The notes below the pieces were generated by a model. That model saw only the letters and a program-made list of their open reading frames with translations. It ran no database searches and was not told where the DNA came from. Below, in pieces: positions 1 to 9,675 of a stretch of 64,000 nucleotides of DNA (position 1 is the first letter of the stretch; every line of letters begins with the position of its first letter). This stretch comes from Streptomyces sp. NBC_01268 (lineage in GTDB: Bacteria; Actinomycetota; Actinomycetes; Streptomycetales; Streptomycetaceae). The position numbers were made by a program, and so were the translations under genes. The DNA is taken from contig NZ_CP108454.1 in assembly GCF_036240795.1 (NCBI RefSeq), positions 7,004,001-7,068,000 of the forward strand, written 5' to 3'.

Positions 1-3000
1 TTGGTCAGCGTGTGCGGCTGGTCCTTGGCGACGTTCTTGCCGTAGGCGTAGGTGGTGACGGCGTTCTTGGTGGTGTCGCCGGTCAGGTCGTTCTCGGTCA
101 GCTTGGTGCGGTTGCCGAGAAGGTCGTACTCGTACTCCTGCCAGTAGCCGGAGTTGTCCTTGCCGGCGGCCACGTTGAGCGTGCCGTCGGTGTTCTTCGG
201 GGTGGAGCAGGCCGTCTGGTCCTTGGAGGTCCAGGCCGACTTCAGCTGACCCAGCGGGTCGTAGGAGAAGCACTGGCGCTCCTCGATCCCGACGGACTTC
301 TCCTGGATCGAGGTGACGTTGCCGGCCGGGTCGTAGGTGTAGCCGCGGTTCGACACCAGGTTGCCGCTGACCAGGCCGGGGTCGTTCTTCTCCCGGTACA
401 CGGCCTGCTCCTGGAGCGCGCCGCTGCCCTCGTCGTACGAGTTCTGCGTCCACACGCGGTACGGCTGCGAGCCGAGGGTGGAACGGAGCACCTGGCCGTA
501 CGGCGAGTACGTGGTCTCGGCGCCGTACCAGTCCTTGCCGGACAGTGAGAGGGCGTTGCCGTCCTTGTTGTAGCGGACGACCAGCTTCTCGGCGTCCAGC
601 TTGCCGATGGCGGGGACCTGCGCCTCTTCCAGCGCGCCCGTGTCCGAGTAGGAGTACCCGTAGGTGTAGTCCTTCTTCAGACCCCACGTGTCGACGATCG
701 ACTGCGGGAGGGACAGCGTGGTGGAGGTCGGGTCGTAGTCCTCGGTGTAGCCGTTGACCTTCTGCGTGTACGCCAGGCCGTCCGTCCAGCGGGTGGCGGT
801 GGCGGGCATGCCCTTGCCGCCCGGGACGGTGTCGTACGTGTAGTCGGCGAGAACGGTGCCGTTGGCGTCGTTCAGGCGCTGCTGCTTCGGCCGCGACAGC
901 TCGTCGTAGCTGTTCCAGACCTTGGTGCCGACGGCGTTGGTGCTCGTCAGCGGCCGGCCGAGACTGTCGTACGTGTTACGCGTCGTGCCGGAGTCCGGGT
1001 CGGTCGCCGTCTCCAGACGGCTGCGCCGGTCGTAGGTCCAGGACCACGGGTGGGCCTTGTCGGCCGAGCTGGTGGCCTTCACCATCAGGCCGCGCGTGTC
1101 GTAGTCGTACGACATCGACGTGCGGCCGTTGGGTGCGGCCGGGTTGAACGTGTCCGTCCGGACGGTGCGGCCCAGGGCGTCGGTGAAGACCTGGTAGGAC
1201 GAGGCGCCCTGCGGCTGGATGACCTTCGACCAGTCCTGGCCGTACTCGTACTTCGTGGCCCGCTCCTCGAAGGGTTCGGACGAGGCCTCACCGGCCGCGT
1301 TGACCTTCTTGAGGTACGGGGTCTCCTGCACCACGCGGCCGAGGCCGTCGTAGGAGTATCGGGTGATGTTCGGGATGGCGGTGTCGGCGAGCGGGGTGAA
1401 GAGCTCGCCGGGCTTGGCGTCCTTGGTGAGGTAGGAGTTGTTGGTCTGCCAGACCTCGCCGGAGCTGTTGTAGAGGGTGTCGGTGACGAGCCAGCCGGCG
1501 TCGTTGTCGGCCTCCTCCAGCGCCTGCCGCTCGCGGCCGAGGCCGTCGTACAGCGTCACCGAGGTCTCGACCCGGTCCTCGTAGCCACGCGCGTACGTCG
1601 TGACGAACGGAGGCTTGCGGATCTTCTTGTTCGGGTCCTCCGGGTCGTTCTCCTCCGCGGGGATCGTGTAGACCGCGCGGAAGTCCGGCACGGCGCCCGT
1701 CGTCGGCGTGCGGCCCGGGGACCAGGCCTCGGCGAGACGGCCCAGCGGGTCGAACTTCGCCTCGCTCACGTTGCCGTTGGGGTCGGTCGTCTTCAGCGTG
1801 ACGGCGCGACCGGGCTCCAGCTCGCGGGTCTGCTCGTGCAGGAGCGCGTTCTTCTCGGTCACCTTGAAGACCTGACCCGTGGGCGGGTCGTAGGTGATCG
1901 TGGCGGACTTCTGCGCGGGGTCGGTCTGCCGGACCACCCGGCCGACGGCGTCGAAGCCGGTGGTGCCGTTGGTCTGGAAGCCGGTGCCGTCGCCGTTGAG
2001 GGACCAGGACTCGGTGGCCAGGCCACGGGTGGTGTCGGCGAGCGCGGTGCCGTAGGCCGTGCCGTCGTACGCCGTGCGGTTGGCGCTGGTCAGCGTCTTC
2101 AGATCGGCGAAGTTGGCGTTGGCGCAGGTGCCGGGCGAGACGAGGACCTGCTTGGACAGACCGATGAGGTTCTTGCCCGGGTGGTGCAGGTACTCCAGCT
2201 TGGTGCAGGTCTCGTCGCCGGGCTTGGTCGTGTCGCCGAACGACTCGACCTGCGTCGGCAGACCGTACGTCGGGTCGTACGTCGTCAGGGTGCGGACCGA
2301 GCGCAGGGTGCGCGGATCGTCCTCGTTGGTACCCGAGGACTTCGTGTACGCGAACTCCTCGGGCGCCGTGACCCGCCACGCCCGCAGCGGCTCGAGGCCG
2401 TCGTCGCGGTCACGCTTGGCCAGCTCGGTGGCCTCGGGGACCGTGACGCTGCGGGTGAGCCAGTCGGTGTCGGCGTCGGTCGCGTTGGTGTACGTGAGCT
2501 CCTCGGCGACGCGGCCGGCGAAGGGCTGCCTGTCCTTGGCTATCTCGGCGCCGGTGATGTCCTTGACGGACACCGTGTCGCCCAGCCCGCGGAAGTAGCG
2601 GGTGACGGCCTTGGACTGCCTGCTGTGGATCGCCGGGTCCTCGGAACCGGTGAGCACCGTGGTCTGCTCGAAGCCCGCGAACTGCGAGTAGGTGCGCGTG
2701 GACTTCTTGCTGAACTCGCCGTCGGCGAACTTCCAGGCCGGGTTCTTGTACTGGTACGCCGTCCTCGTGGCGTACGAGCCCTCGATGTTCGGCAGTTCCT
2801 CGATCGACTCGACCGCGTACTTGTGGAACCAGTCGATGTCCTCGAACTCCGGGTCCGGGTTCCAGTAGACCGGGTAGCACAGGCGGTCGTTCGACTTCAG
2901 GGCCGCGGTGTCGGCCTTGCCGGGCAGCGGCCCGGTCTTGCACTCGCCCTCGATGGGCTTGTAGGTGACGTAGGTCTCGCCGCCGTACTCGTTGATGACG

Positions 3001-5243
3001 CGCGCGATGCGCAGGCGGGAGAAGCCGGGGCGCTGCGGGTTGACCGCGAGGACGCGGTTCGGCATGTCCTCGGCGTTCGGCTCGAAGCGGACCGCGTTCA
3101 GGCTGACGCTGGCGTCGGTGGAGCCGTTGCGCGCGTAGCCCGTGCGCTGGACGGACTCCAGCCACAGGGCCGTGTTCGGGCCGGTCTTCAGCGACGCGAA
3201 GGACTGCTTGAGCTGGTACTCGTCCACGACCTGGCGGGCCGTGGTGTCGGTGCGGCGCTGGGCCGAGGTCGTGATCTTGTCCAGGCGCTTGCGCGTCCAG
3301 AAGGACGGGCCCGCGTTCCAGCACTTCTTGCCGGACTCACAGCGCAGGTCGGCCGGGGTGTCGAACCAGGGCCGGTACTGGCCCGGGTCCTTCGACTTGA
3401 AGTTGTCCTCGGTGCAGGCCACACCCCCTACTTCGTAGCAGCGCTCGGCGACGGTGAAGCCGATGCGGGCCGGGGCCGTCGCGGAGAAGATCGAGTCCTT
3501 GCGCTGGCCGTAGTAGATGTGCGACAGGTAGCCGTCGCGGTCGTAGATGACCGGCGCCTTGAAGTTGAAGTTCTTGGCGTAGTAGTTCTGGTCCTTCTTC
3601 CACCACAGCGACATGGCGTTGCCGTGGACGTCCTCGACGTAGTCGAGGCCCCAGCGCCAGCCCTGCGTGCAGGAGGAGTTCTTCCAGTCCTCGGTGGTGG
3701 AGCCCTTGTAGCAGGGCTCACCGGCGTGGTTGCCGTAGACCGGGACCGTCAGGACGGAGTCCGTGGTCGGGTCGTCGGCGGCGGTGCCGTTGTCGGACCA
3801 GCCCGGCAGCTTGTTCAGGCCGAAGTGGTAGCGGATGCCGTCCTTGGTGGTGACGACCCAGTACTCACCGTCCTTCGCGCCGTTGCCCGTGGCCTGGCCC
3901 TTGACCTGCTGGACGGTCGAACCGTCGCCGTTGGCCGTGAACCACTTGCCCTTGGTGTCGTCCCAGACGAGCTCGGTCGTCATGCCGCCCAGTGAGAGGG
4001 TGGCGTTCTCCGAGCCCCAGCACAGGTCCGCGGTGCGGTGCGTCTTGTTGTTCGCACCGGTCTTCTTCGAGTCCTGGCGGCAGTTGACGTACGTGCGGGT
4101 GATGGAGCCCGCGTTGTAGTCCCAGCCGTCGCCGATCCAGGAGGCCTGGTTGTTCGACGACGAGGTACGGCCGTCGACGGACTGCGAGGAGTAGGAGAGG
4201 TTGACCTTCGGCATCAGGCCGCCGGCGGTCTCCGGGACCTGGACCTGGTAGCCGTAGGTGAAGGCACCGGAGGAGGAGCCCGCCGACCAGGAGCCGGAGG
4301 ACAGCAGCGGCGAGGCCGTGAAGTCACCCTGCGCCGAGGAACCGGTGTCGAGCATGCCGACCGCGCTGCCGCCGGCCGCGTTCGCGACCGGCTGCACGCC
4401 GTCGCGGTACGAGGCCTTCGTCTGCGAGGAGGTGAAGCCCTCGCCCAGCAGGCTGGAGACGGGGATGGTGCCCGTGACGATGCTGCGGGTCTTGGCGTTC
4501 GGCGCGGCCTTCGAGTGGGTCGGCGCGTCCTTCGCGGGGACGGTCTCCGCCTCGGAGCTCAGCCGCTTGAAGGCGCCGGAGTCGTCCTTGCCGGACATCG
4601 GGGTCGTGCCGCCGTCGTCGGCGCAGTCGCCCGTGGTCGGGGAGGAGTAGACGCACTCGGGCAGCAGCATCAGACCGAAGCGCTCGGCGGCCTGCGGGCC
4701 GTAGAGGTCCTTGAAGCCGCTCGTGTCGACGGTGAGGGCCACCTCGGCGGCCGGGTCGGCGGTCGCCGGCGGGGTCACCTTCATGACCAGACCGGAGACG
4801 CCCGCGTCCTGCGAGGTGGTCGCCGGTGCCAGGCCGACCTGCCAGTCGCCCGCGAGCGCCGTCGCGTCGCCGCCCTCGGGCACACCGATGGCGATCGGCA
4901 GGTTGTTCGTGACCGGAACGGTGTCACCAGGCGTACTGGTCGACGAGAGAGTCGCGTTGCCCGTGCCGGAGGCCCAGGCCGCCGTGTCCTTCGCCGTGTA
5001 CTGCGGGATCACGGTCTCGGGCGCGAGGGTCAGGTCCTTCTGCGCCGTCGCGTCGCCCTCGAGCTGCGTGCTCTTGGGTATGTCCGGCAGGTCGACCTGG
5101 GAGGTCGTCTCCTCACGGCTCATGCCCGGGCCGGGGATGGCCAGGGCCTGCCCGCCGAGGCTCGTCACCGTCAGTGTCGAGGACAACAGAAGGACGGTCG
5201 CCGTGCGGCTTCGCCGCCGGCGCCGTCGTTGTGACTCCGTCAT
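1..5243 (-). CDS. RHS/YD-repeat secreted protein, C-terminus outside window
   Basis: At least 1747 codons of one open frame on the minus strand, cut by the window start. The ATG at 5243 is followed by an Arg-rich n-region and a hydrophobic stretch of about 20 residues ending in Ala-x-Ala-like small residues, which looks like a Sec signal peptide. The first ~1000 residues form a Cys-containing N-terminal part. From about residue 1080 on, YD/RHS repeats appear, with signatures such as FDAVGRVVRQ, YDGLGRVVQ and YDLLGNRT. RHS proteins build a hollow beta-cocoon around a C-terminal toxin or ligand; that tip and any immunity gene lie left of the window. It diverges from the DNRLRE/FG-GAP gene at 5746. 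Family certain; toxin activity not visible. Confidence 0.9.
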   Translation of the reverse strand, partial: MTESQRRRRRRSRTATVLLLSSTLTVTSLGGQALAIPGPGMSREETTSQVDLPDIPKSTQLEGDATAQKDLTLAPETVIPQYTAKDTAAWASGTGNATLSSTSTPGDTVPVTNNLPIAIGVPEGGDATALAGDWQVGLAPATTSQDAGVSGLVMKVTPPATADPAAEVALTVDTSGFKDLYGPQAAERFGLMLLPECVYSSPTTGDCADDGGTTPMSGKDDSGAFKRLSSEAETVPAKDAPTHSKAAPNAKTRSIVTGTIPVSSLLGEGFTSSQTKASYRDGVQPVANAAGGSAVGMLDTGSSAQGDFTASPLLSSGSWSAGSSSGAFTYGYQVQVPETAGGLMPKVNLSYSSQSVDGRTSSSNNQASWIGDGWDYNAGSITRTYVNCRQDSKKTGANNKTHRTADLCWGSENATLSLGGMTTELVWDDTKGKWFTANGDGSTVQQVKGQATGNGAKDGEYWVVTTKDGIRYHFGLNKLPGWSDNGTAADDPTTDSVLTVPVYGNHAGEPCYKGSTTEDWKNSSCTQGWRWGLDYVEDVHGNAMSLWWKKDQNYYAKNFNFKAPVIYDRDGYLSHIYYGQRKDSIFSATAPARIGFTVAERCYEVGGVACTEDNFKSKDPGQYRPWFDTPADLRCESGKKCWNAGPSFWTRKRLDKITTSAQRRTDTTARQVVDEYQLKQSFASLKTGPNTALWLESVQRTGYARNGSTDASVSLNAVRFEPNAEDMPNRVLAVNPQRPGFSRLRIARVINEYGGETYVTYKPIEGECKTGPLPGKADTAALKSNDRLCYPVYWNPDPEFEDIDWFHKYAVESIEELPNIEGSYATRTAYQYKNPAWKFADGEFSKKSTRTYSQFAGFEQTTVLTGSEDPAIHSRQSKAVTRYFRGLGDTVSVKDITGAEIAKDRQPFAGRVAEELTYTNATDADTDWLTRSVTVPEATELAKRDRDDGLEPLRAWRVTAPEEFAYTKSSGTNEDDPRTLRSVRTLTTYDPTYGLPTQVESFGDTTKPGDETCTKLEYLHHPGKNLIGLSKQVLVSPGTCANANFADLKTLTSANRTAYDGTAYGTALADTTRGLATESWSLNGDGTGFQTNGTTGFDAVGRVVRQTDPAQKSATITYDPPTGQVFKVTEKNALLHEQTRELEPGRAVTLKTTDPNGNVSEAKFDPLGRLAEAWSPGRTPTTGAVPDFRAVYTIPAEENDPEDPNKKIRKPPFVTTYARGYEDRVETSVTLYDGLGRERQALEEADNDAGWLVTDTLYNSSGEVWQTNNSYLTKDAKPGELFTPLADTAIPNITRYSYDGLGRVVQETPYLKKVNAAGEASSEPFEERATKYEYGQDWSKVIQPQGASSYQVFTDALGRTVRTDTFNPAAPNGRTSMSYDYDTRGLMVKATSSADKAHPWSWTYDRRSRLETATDPDSGTTRNTYDSLGRPLTSTNAVGTKVWNSYDELSRPKQQRLNDANGTVLADYTYDTVPGGKGMPATATRWTDGLAYTQKVNGYTEDYDPTSTTLSLPQSIVDTWGLKKDYTYGYSYSDTGALEEAQVPAIGKLDAEKLVVRYNKDGNALSLSGKDWYGAETTYSPYGQVLRSTLGSQPYRVWTQNSYDEGSGALQEQAVYREKNDPGLVSGNLVSNRGYTYDPAGNVTSIQEKSVGIEERQCFSYDPLGQLKSAWTSKDQTACSTPKNTDGTLNVAAGKDNSGYWQEYEYDLLGNRTKLTENDLTGDTTKNAVTTYAYGKNVAKDQPHTLT

Positions 5244-5745
5244 GGCTGGGCGTCCCCGCCCCAGCCATGACAGCGGACCTGAAGCACGCATACGCGTCGA
5301 CTCCCACCCAGCGCAAAGAAAAAGAAAAGGAAGAGGAAACTCGGTGCGGAAACACCAAAGAGCGCACCTCTGTCGAGGTGCGCGCGTCGGCACTCTCCGT
5401 CATCGACACTGCGTAATCAAGGTCACTCATGGTGACGGAGGGTGATTTCCGGTGAAGTGGATCACAGTGCAGGATGGGGTGAATCGGGGTGATCACGCGC
5501 AAGCGGACTAAACGTCAGATGAGGTTCGCCGAGGGGGATTTAGGGGGGGTGTACCGGGTGGTTCGTGTCAATTCGGGCGTCACTATGGTGCGTTCATCCG
5601 AATGGATAACGTCTTCATAAAGTTCTCATTTGTGGACTGGCGAACCCCGGCGTGTGATTGTTTGCCCGCCTTCTGCCCCTCGGTCCGCCGTACGGGGCTG
5701 TTTGTGCTGTCCCTGATCCGCCTGGTCCACACGGGAGAGACCGCC
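5244..5745. other. Divergent promoter region between RHS and FG-GAP genes
   Basis: About 500 bases without a convincing gene, less G+C-rich than the flanks. It holds an A-rich stretch near 5318-5340, a perfect hairpin at 5362-5383 and AT-rich promoter-like sequence around 5490-5600. Both flanking secreted proteins must be transcribed outward from here. An open frame extends the right-hand gene up to 5602, but that N-terminal extension does not look like a signal peptide and lacks a ribosome binding site. Confidence 0.6.
5362..5383. promoter_or_regulatory. Perfect 9-bp hairpin in RHS leader
   Basis: GCGCACCTC, a TGTC loop, then GAGGTGCGC. On the minus strand it is followed by CTCTTTGG, so it could act as an attenuator or terminator in the RHS leader, or as an operator dyad. 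Function is inferred from position only. Confidence 0.4.
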
Positions 5746-8700
5746 GTGACCGCGCCGCCTCGTTTTCTCAGCCCATTCGTGCGCACGCGCACACGGCTGT
5801 CCTTGACCCTCGGCCTCGTACTGGCCGCCCTCACCGCCGCCCTGCTGCCCTGGTGGCAGCCGGCCGGCACCGCACCCGCCGTGGCCGGCGGTGCCGCCAA
5901 GGCCAAGCCCGCCTCGACCGGCCTCAAGGACGAGGCCACCGCGATGGCTCAGGCCATTCGCACCCGCAAGCAGGTGCTGATCGACACCGCCACCACCGCC
6001 ACCTCGCTGACCTGGGCCCTGCCCAACGGGCAGCTGCGTTCGCGGATCACCGCGACGCCGACCCGGGCGAAGAACGCCGAGGGCGAGTGGGCCCCGATCG
6101 ACAACAGGCTGAAGCGGTCCGCGAAGGCCCCGCGGGGTCTCGGCATCGCACCCGCGAACGCCGCAATCCCGGTGCGCTTCGCGAGCGGCAGCCCCGACAA
6201 GGGCCGTGCCGACCGCTCGTTCGTCCGGAGCGAGGCCCCCGGCGAGACGCCCCTGGCCGAGATCGAGCTCGGTGGCCACACCGTCGCCTACACCTGGCCG
6301 GGTGCGCTGCCCGAGCCGGTGCTCGACGGCCCGCGCGCCCTGTACTCCGAGGTGTTCCCGGGCGTCGACCTGCTGCTCGTCGCGCGTGAGGAGGGCGGTT
6401 TCGCCCAGGTCCTCGTCGTGAAGAACGAGAAGGCCGCGCAGCAGGAGCAGCTGAAGACCGTCTCGTACGGTCTGCGTTCCGCGACCGCGACCTTCCGGCA
6501 GGACACCAAGGCCAGCCGGGTCCAGGTCCTCGACAAGAAGGGCAAGGAGGTCGGCTCCATTCCGACCCCCTTCGCCTGGGACTCCAGCGGCCGCGACCCC
6601 GAGCTGCCCCAGGGCACCCCGAACCGCACCGCCACCGCCACCCCGGCCGACGTCCTCAAGCTGTCGGGCCTCACCGGCATCGAGCCCGGTGCCGAGGCCG
6701 CCCCGCTCCCGATCGAGCTGGTCGGCGAGAACACCGGTTCCGTCCGCCTCGGCCTCGGCGTCGCCGCGTCCGGGCTCCTCGCCCGCAAGGGCGTGACGTA
6801 CCCCGTCTTCATCGACCCGCCGATCAACGGTCCGTGGCAGGCGTGGACGGTCGCGTACAAGCCGTACCCGAACACCAGCTTCTTCAACGGCACCAACTTC
6901 TCCTCCGGCACCTCCGACGCCCGCGTGGGCCACGAGAGCGACACCGGCGGCACCGCCCGCTCCTTCTGGCGGATGGGGTTCCCCACCGGCATCGCGGGCG
7001 CCGCGTTCACCCGTGCCGACTTCAAGGTGCTGAACAACCACTCGTGGTCCTGCACCACCCGCACGTTCCAGTTCGCCCTGACCGGTTCCATCTCCTCCGG
7101 TACGACCTGGAACGCGCAGCCGAGCTGGTCGACCGTGCAGGACACCAAGTCCTTCGCGCACGGCTGGTCCTCGACCTCCTGCCCGGACGACTACGAGTCC
7201 TTCTCCGTGATGGACGCGGTCCAGAAGGCCGCGACGGCCGGCTGGTCGAACATCACCCTCGGCATGAAGACGACCGCCGAGTCGGACACGCAGACCTGGC
7301 GCAAGTTCAGGGCCACCTCCGCGGTCCTGGAGGCCGACTACAACCGCGCCCCGAACGAGCCCACCGGCGGCACCACCACCCCGGGCGGCGCCTGCGTGCC
7401 CGGTCCGGGCACGGGCGTCACGGTCGGCAAGACCAACATCACGCTGAAGGTCACCGCCAAGGACGACGACAACAACCTGAAGCAGGTCCGCTTCCGCTTC
7501 TGGAAGACCGGCGGCACCGTCCCGGCCGGCTGGCTCGTCCCCGCCCCGGCGGCCGGCGGCACCGTCTCGTACACGGTCCCGGTCACCTTCCCGCTGGACG
7601 ACAAGGCGACCTACTCGTGGGACGCCCAGGCGCAGGACTCCGCGGGTGCGGGGTCGAACAACTACCCGCCGGGCGACGAGCCCTGCCGGATCACCATCGA
7701 CGGCTCGGCTCCGCCGGCGCCGACGGTGGACGAGTCCACGACCCCGTTCAAGCGGGCCACCTCCGACGGGGCCACCTGGGCGAGCGTCAAGTTCGGCCAG
7801 ACCGGCGCGATCACCTTCAGCTCGGCGGGCGCGGCGAAGTTCCGCTACGGCTTCGAGGGCTTCTACGGCCCCGACGTGACCGCCGTCAACGGCTCCTACA
7901 CGGTCCCGAACCTGGCGCCGCCGCACGCCGGCCCCAACTGGCTGCACCTCTTCGCCCTGGACGCGCTCGGCAACGTCAGCGCCCGCACCGACTACGCCTT
8001 CTACGTCCCGCCGCGTGACACCGGCGACGGCCCGGGCGACGTCGGCGGCGACGGCATCGCCGACCTCCTGGTCATCGACGCCAACGGCAACCTGATCTCG
8101 TACGCCGGTGGTCCCGGCGGCGAGTTGTACGGCGGCATGGCCGGTTCGTACACGAGCGACAACAAGCTCTACCCGTCCGGCCACTGGTTCGACAAGACGA
8201 CCGGCAAGGCCGCGCTGATCTCGCACTACCAGGACGCCTACCCCGGCGACGGCTCGACCGACGTCTTCGCCCGCACCCCGGACGGCAAGTTCTGGCTCTA
8301 CCCGGGTGACGGCTACGGCACGTTCAACGTGGACAAGCGGCTGAGGATCCGGCTGCCCGCGAACATGCCCGACCCGAAGGACTGGATCCAGATGAAGGCC
8401 GTCGGTGACATCACCGGCGACAAGCTGCAGGACGTGGTCGTCCGCGTCGGCACGGCCTTCTGGTTCCTCTCCGGCTACACCGGCGCGACCTTCCAGACCG
8501 CCACGCTGATGGAGGGCACCGTCTGGGCCCGCCGCGAGATCGTCAACGTCGGCGACATCAACCTCGACGGCACCCCCGACATGCTCTGGCGCAGCCTGGA
8601 CAGCGGCACCATCTACATCCGCCACGGCAAGCCGGGCGCGGTCGCGGGCAGCGTCGACATCAACTCGCTGATGGTGTCGGCCAACTCGCTCAACGGTGAC

Positions 8701-8904
8701 CAGACGTACGGCACCAACTGGACCGAGGCCCACGTGACCGCGATCGTCGGCATCCCCGACGTCAACGGTGACAGGATCCCGGACCTCTGGGCCCGTTTCG
8801 AGGACGGTCAGATGCGCGTCTACTACCCGTCCGCCACCAACACCAACGGCGCCGTGAAGGTCGTCCTGTCGGTGGACTGGAACGCCATCAAGGCCTTCGG
8901 CTGA
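5746..8904 (+). CDS. Secreted DNRLRE-domain / FG-GAP repeat protein
   Basis: Start chosen at GTG 5746 because GGGAGAGA lies just upstream and the first ~45 residues form a signal peptide (Arg-rich, then a Leu/Ala core). That gives 1052 aa. Residues about 378-533 match the DNRLRE domain type, a beta-rich extracellular module with TSFFNGT and SFWRMGFP-like segments. Residues about 765-1050 contain FG-GAP/VCBS-like repeats with Asp-rich loops such as VGDITGDKLQDVV and VGDINLDGTPDML, probably a calcium-stabilised propeller. In Streptomyces such proteins often accompany RHS giants, and one is divergent here. Probably a cell-surface or secreted partner; the ligand is unknown. Confidence 0.85.
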   Translation: MTAPPRFLSPFVRTRTRLSLTLGLVLAALTAALLPWWQPAGTAPAVAGGAAKAKPASTGLKDEATAMAQAIRTRKQVLIDTATTATSLTWALPNGQLRSRITATPTRAKNAEGEWAPIDNRLKRSAKAPRGLGIAPANAAIPVRFASGSPDKGRADRSFVRSEAPGETPLAEIELGGHTVAYTWPGALPEPVLDGPRALYSEVFPGVDLLLVAREEGGFAQVLVVKNEKAAQQEQLKTVSYGLRSATATFRQDTKASRVQVLDKKGKEVGSIPTPFAWDSSGRDPELPQGTPNRTATATPADVLKLSGLTGIEPGAEAAPLPIELVGENTGSVRLGLGVAASGLLARKGVTYPVFIDPPINGPWQAWTVAYKPYPNTSFFNGTNFSSGTSDARVGHESDTGGTARSFWRMGFPTGIAGAAFTRADFKVLNNHSWSCTTRTFQFALTGSISSGTTWNAQPSWSTVQDTKSFAHGWSSTSCPDDYESFSVMDAVQKAATAGWSNITLGMKTTAESDTQTWRKFRATSAVLEADYNRAPNEPTGGTTTPGGACVPGPGTGVTVGKTNITLKVTAKDDDNNLKQVRFRFWKTGGTVPAGWLVPAPAAGGTVSYTVPVTFPLDDKATYSWDAQAQDSAGAGSNNYPPGDEPCRITIDGSAPPAPTVDESTTPFKRATSDGATWASVKFGQTGAITFSSAGAAKFRYGFEGFYGPDVTAVNGSYTVPNLAPPHAGPNWLHLFALDALGNVSARTDYAFYVPPRDTGDGPGDVGGDGIADLLVIDANGNLISYAGGPGGELYGGMAGSYTSDNKLYPSGHWFDKTTGKAALISHYQDAYPGDGSTDVFARTPDGKFWLYPGDGYGTFNVDKRLRIRLPANMPDPKDWIQMKAVGDITGDKLQDVVVRVGTAFWFLSGYTGATFQTATLMEGTVWARREIVNVGDINLDGTPDMLWRSLDSGTIYIRHGKPGAVAGSVDINSLMVSANSLNGDQTYGTNWTEAHVTAIVGIPDVNGDRIPDLWARFEDGQMRVYYPSATNTNGAVKVVLSVDWNAIKAFG

Positions 8905-8938
8905 TGCCGTAGGCACCCCGCAGGACCCGATCCACAGG

Positions 8939-8974
8939 AAGGGCCGTCCCGGAACGATCCGGGGCGGCCCTTTT
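8939..8974. terminator. Bidirectional terminator between convergent genes
   Basis: AAGGGCCGTCCCG pairs with CGGGGCGGCCCTT with a short loop, followed by TTTT on the plus strand and preceded by an A-containing tract for the minus strand. It sits between the stops at 8904 (+) and 8981 (-). Confidence 0.85.
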
Positions 8975-8980
8975 GCCGTC

Positions 8981-9577
8981 CTAGCCGAGCTCCTCGTCCT
9001 CCGGCTGGATCCCCGCCAGCAGGTTGAACGCCCCCGTGAGCAGGTTGAGCGTCACCACCCCGACCACCTCCGCGATGACCCGGTCGCTCCACCCGTGCGC
9101 CCGCAGCCCGGCCACGTCCTCGTCGCCCAGGGCGCTCGGCTCCACCAGCACGCGGAGCGCGACGGCGATCAGCGCGGCCTCGCGGGCGTCCGTGGAGGTG
9201 CCCTGGCGGGCCAGCTCGATGTCGGCCTCGCTCAGCCCGGCGGCCCGAGCGGCGGCCGCATGCGCCTCGCGGCAGGTGCCGCAGCCGATCCACTCCTGGA
9301 CGGCGAGGGAGAGCTTCTCGCTCAGCGCCCGGGGGATCTTCACCCGCTTCATGGCCCGGGACAGGCTGAGGTAGCCCTCGATGAGCGCGGGCGAGTGCGC
9401 CATCGTCGAGACCATCTCGCCGGCCGAGCCGTGCCGCTCGACGATGTCGGTGAGCAGCTCGCGCGCCTTCCCGGTGGCCTGCTCGGGTTCGAGCGCGGCC
9501 AAGCGCCGCGCCCGGCCCGGGGTCCCGCCCGACGCCGTGCCCCGTGCCACGCCCTGGGTCTCGTCTTCCGTTCGCAC
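8981..9577 (-). CDS. AhpD-like carboxymuconolactone decarboxylase family protein
   Basis: 198 aa from GTG 9577, chosen because GGAGGAGG lies 6-7 bases upstream; an ATG at 9598 has no such site. The AhpD/CMD signature is clear: EWIGCGTCREAH, with Cys99, Cys102 and His106 forming the CxxC...H active site of alkylhydroperoxidase-like proteins. The helical bundle around it (AALIAVALRVLV, VVGVVTLNLLTGAFN) fits the fold. Likely a peroxidase or disulfide-exchange role in the cytosol; the substrate is unknown. It diverges from the HAD gene across a CsoR-like palindrome, so metal or sulfur-stress control is possible. Confidence 0.85.
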   Translation of the reverse strand: MRTEDETQGVARGTASGGTPGRARRLAALEPEQATGKARELLTDIVERHGSAGEMVSTMAHSPALIEGYLSLSRAMKRVKIPRALSEKLSLAVQEWIGCGTCREAHAAAARAAGLSEADIELARQGTSTDAREAALIAVALRVLVEPSALGDEDVAGLRAHGWSDRVIAEVVGVVTLNLLTGAFNLLAGIQPEDEELG

Positions 9578-9607
9578 CTTGCCTCCTCCTCGGCACACCG
9601 CACCGGC

Positions 9608-9624
9608 ATACCCATGGGGGGTAT
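9608..9624. promoter_or_regulatory. CsoR-like operator palindrome
   Basis: ATACCC - ATGGG - GGGTAT: six-base arms around a C/G tract, resembling operators of CsoR/RcnR-type (copper or persulfide) repressors. It lies 31 bases upstream of the AhpD-like start and 52 bases upstream of the HAD start, so it could control both. No csoR gene is in the window. Confidence 0.45.
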
Positions 9625-9675
9625 AACGTCGCCGGGCTCTCCCGAGTTCCCGGCCGGGCGTTCTACGATCGGGGG

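Noticed and set aside
1050..3995. Long plus-strand open frame antisense to the RHS gene
   Set aside because: High-GC DNA gives long antisense frames; it has no recognisable domain, and the minus strand carries clear YD repeats.
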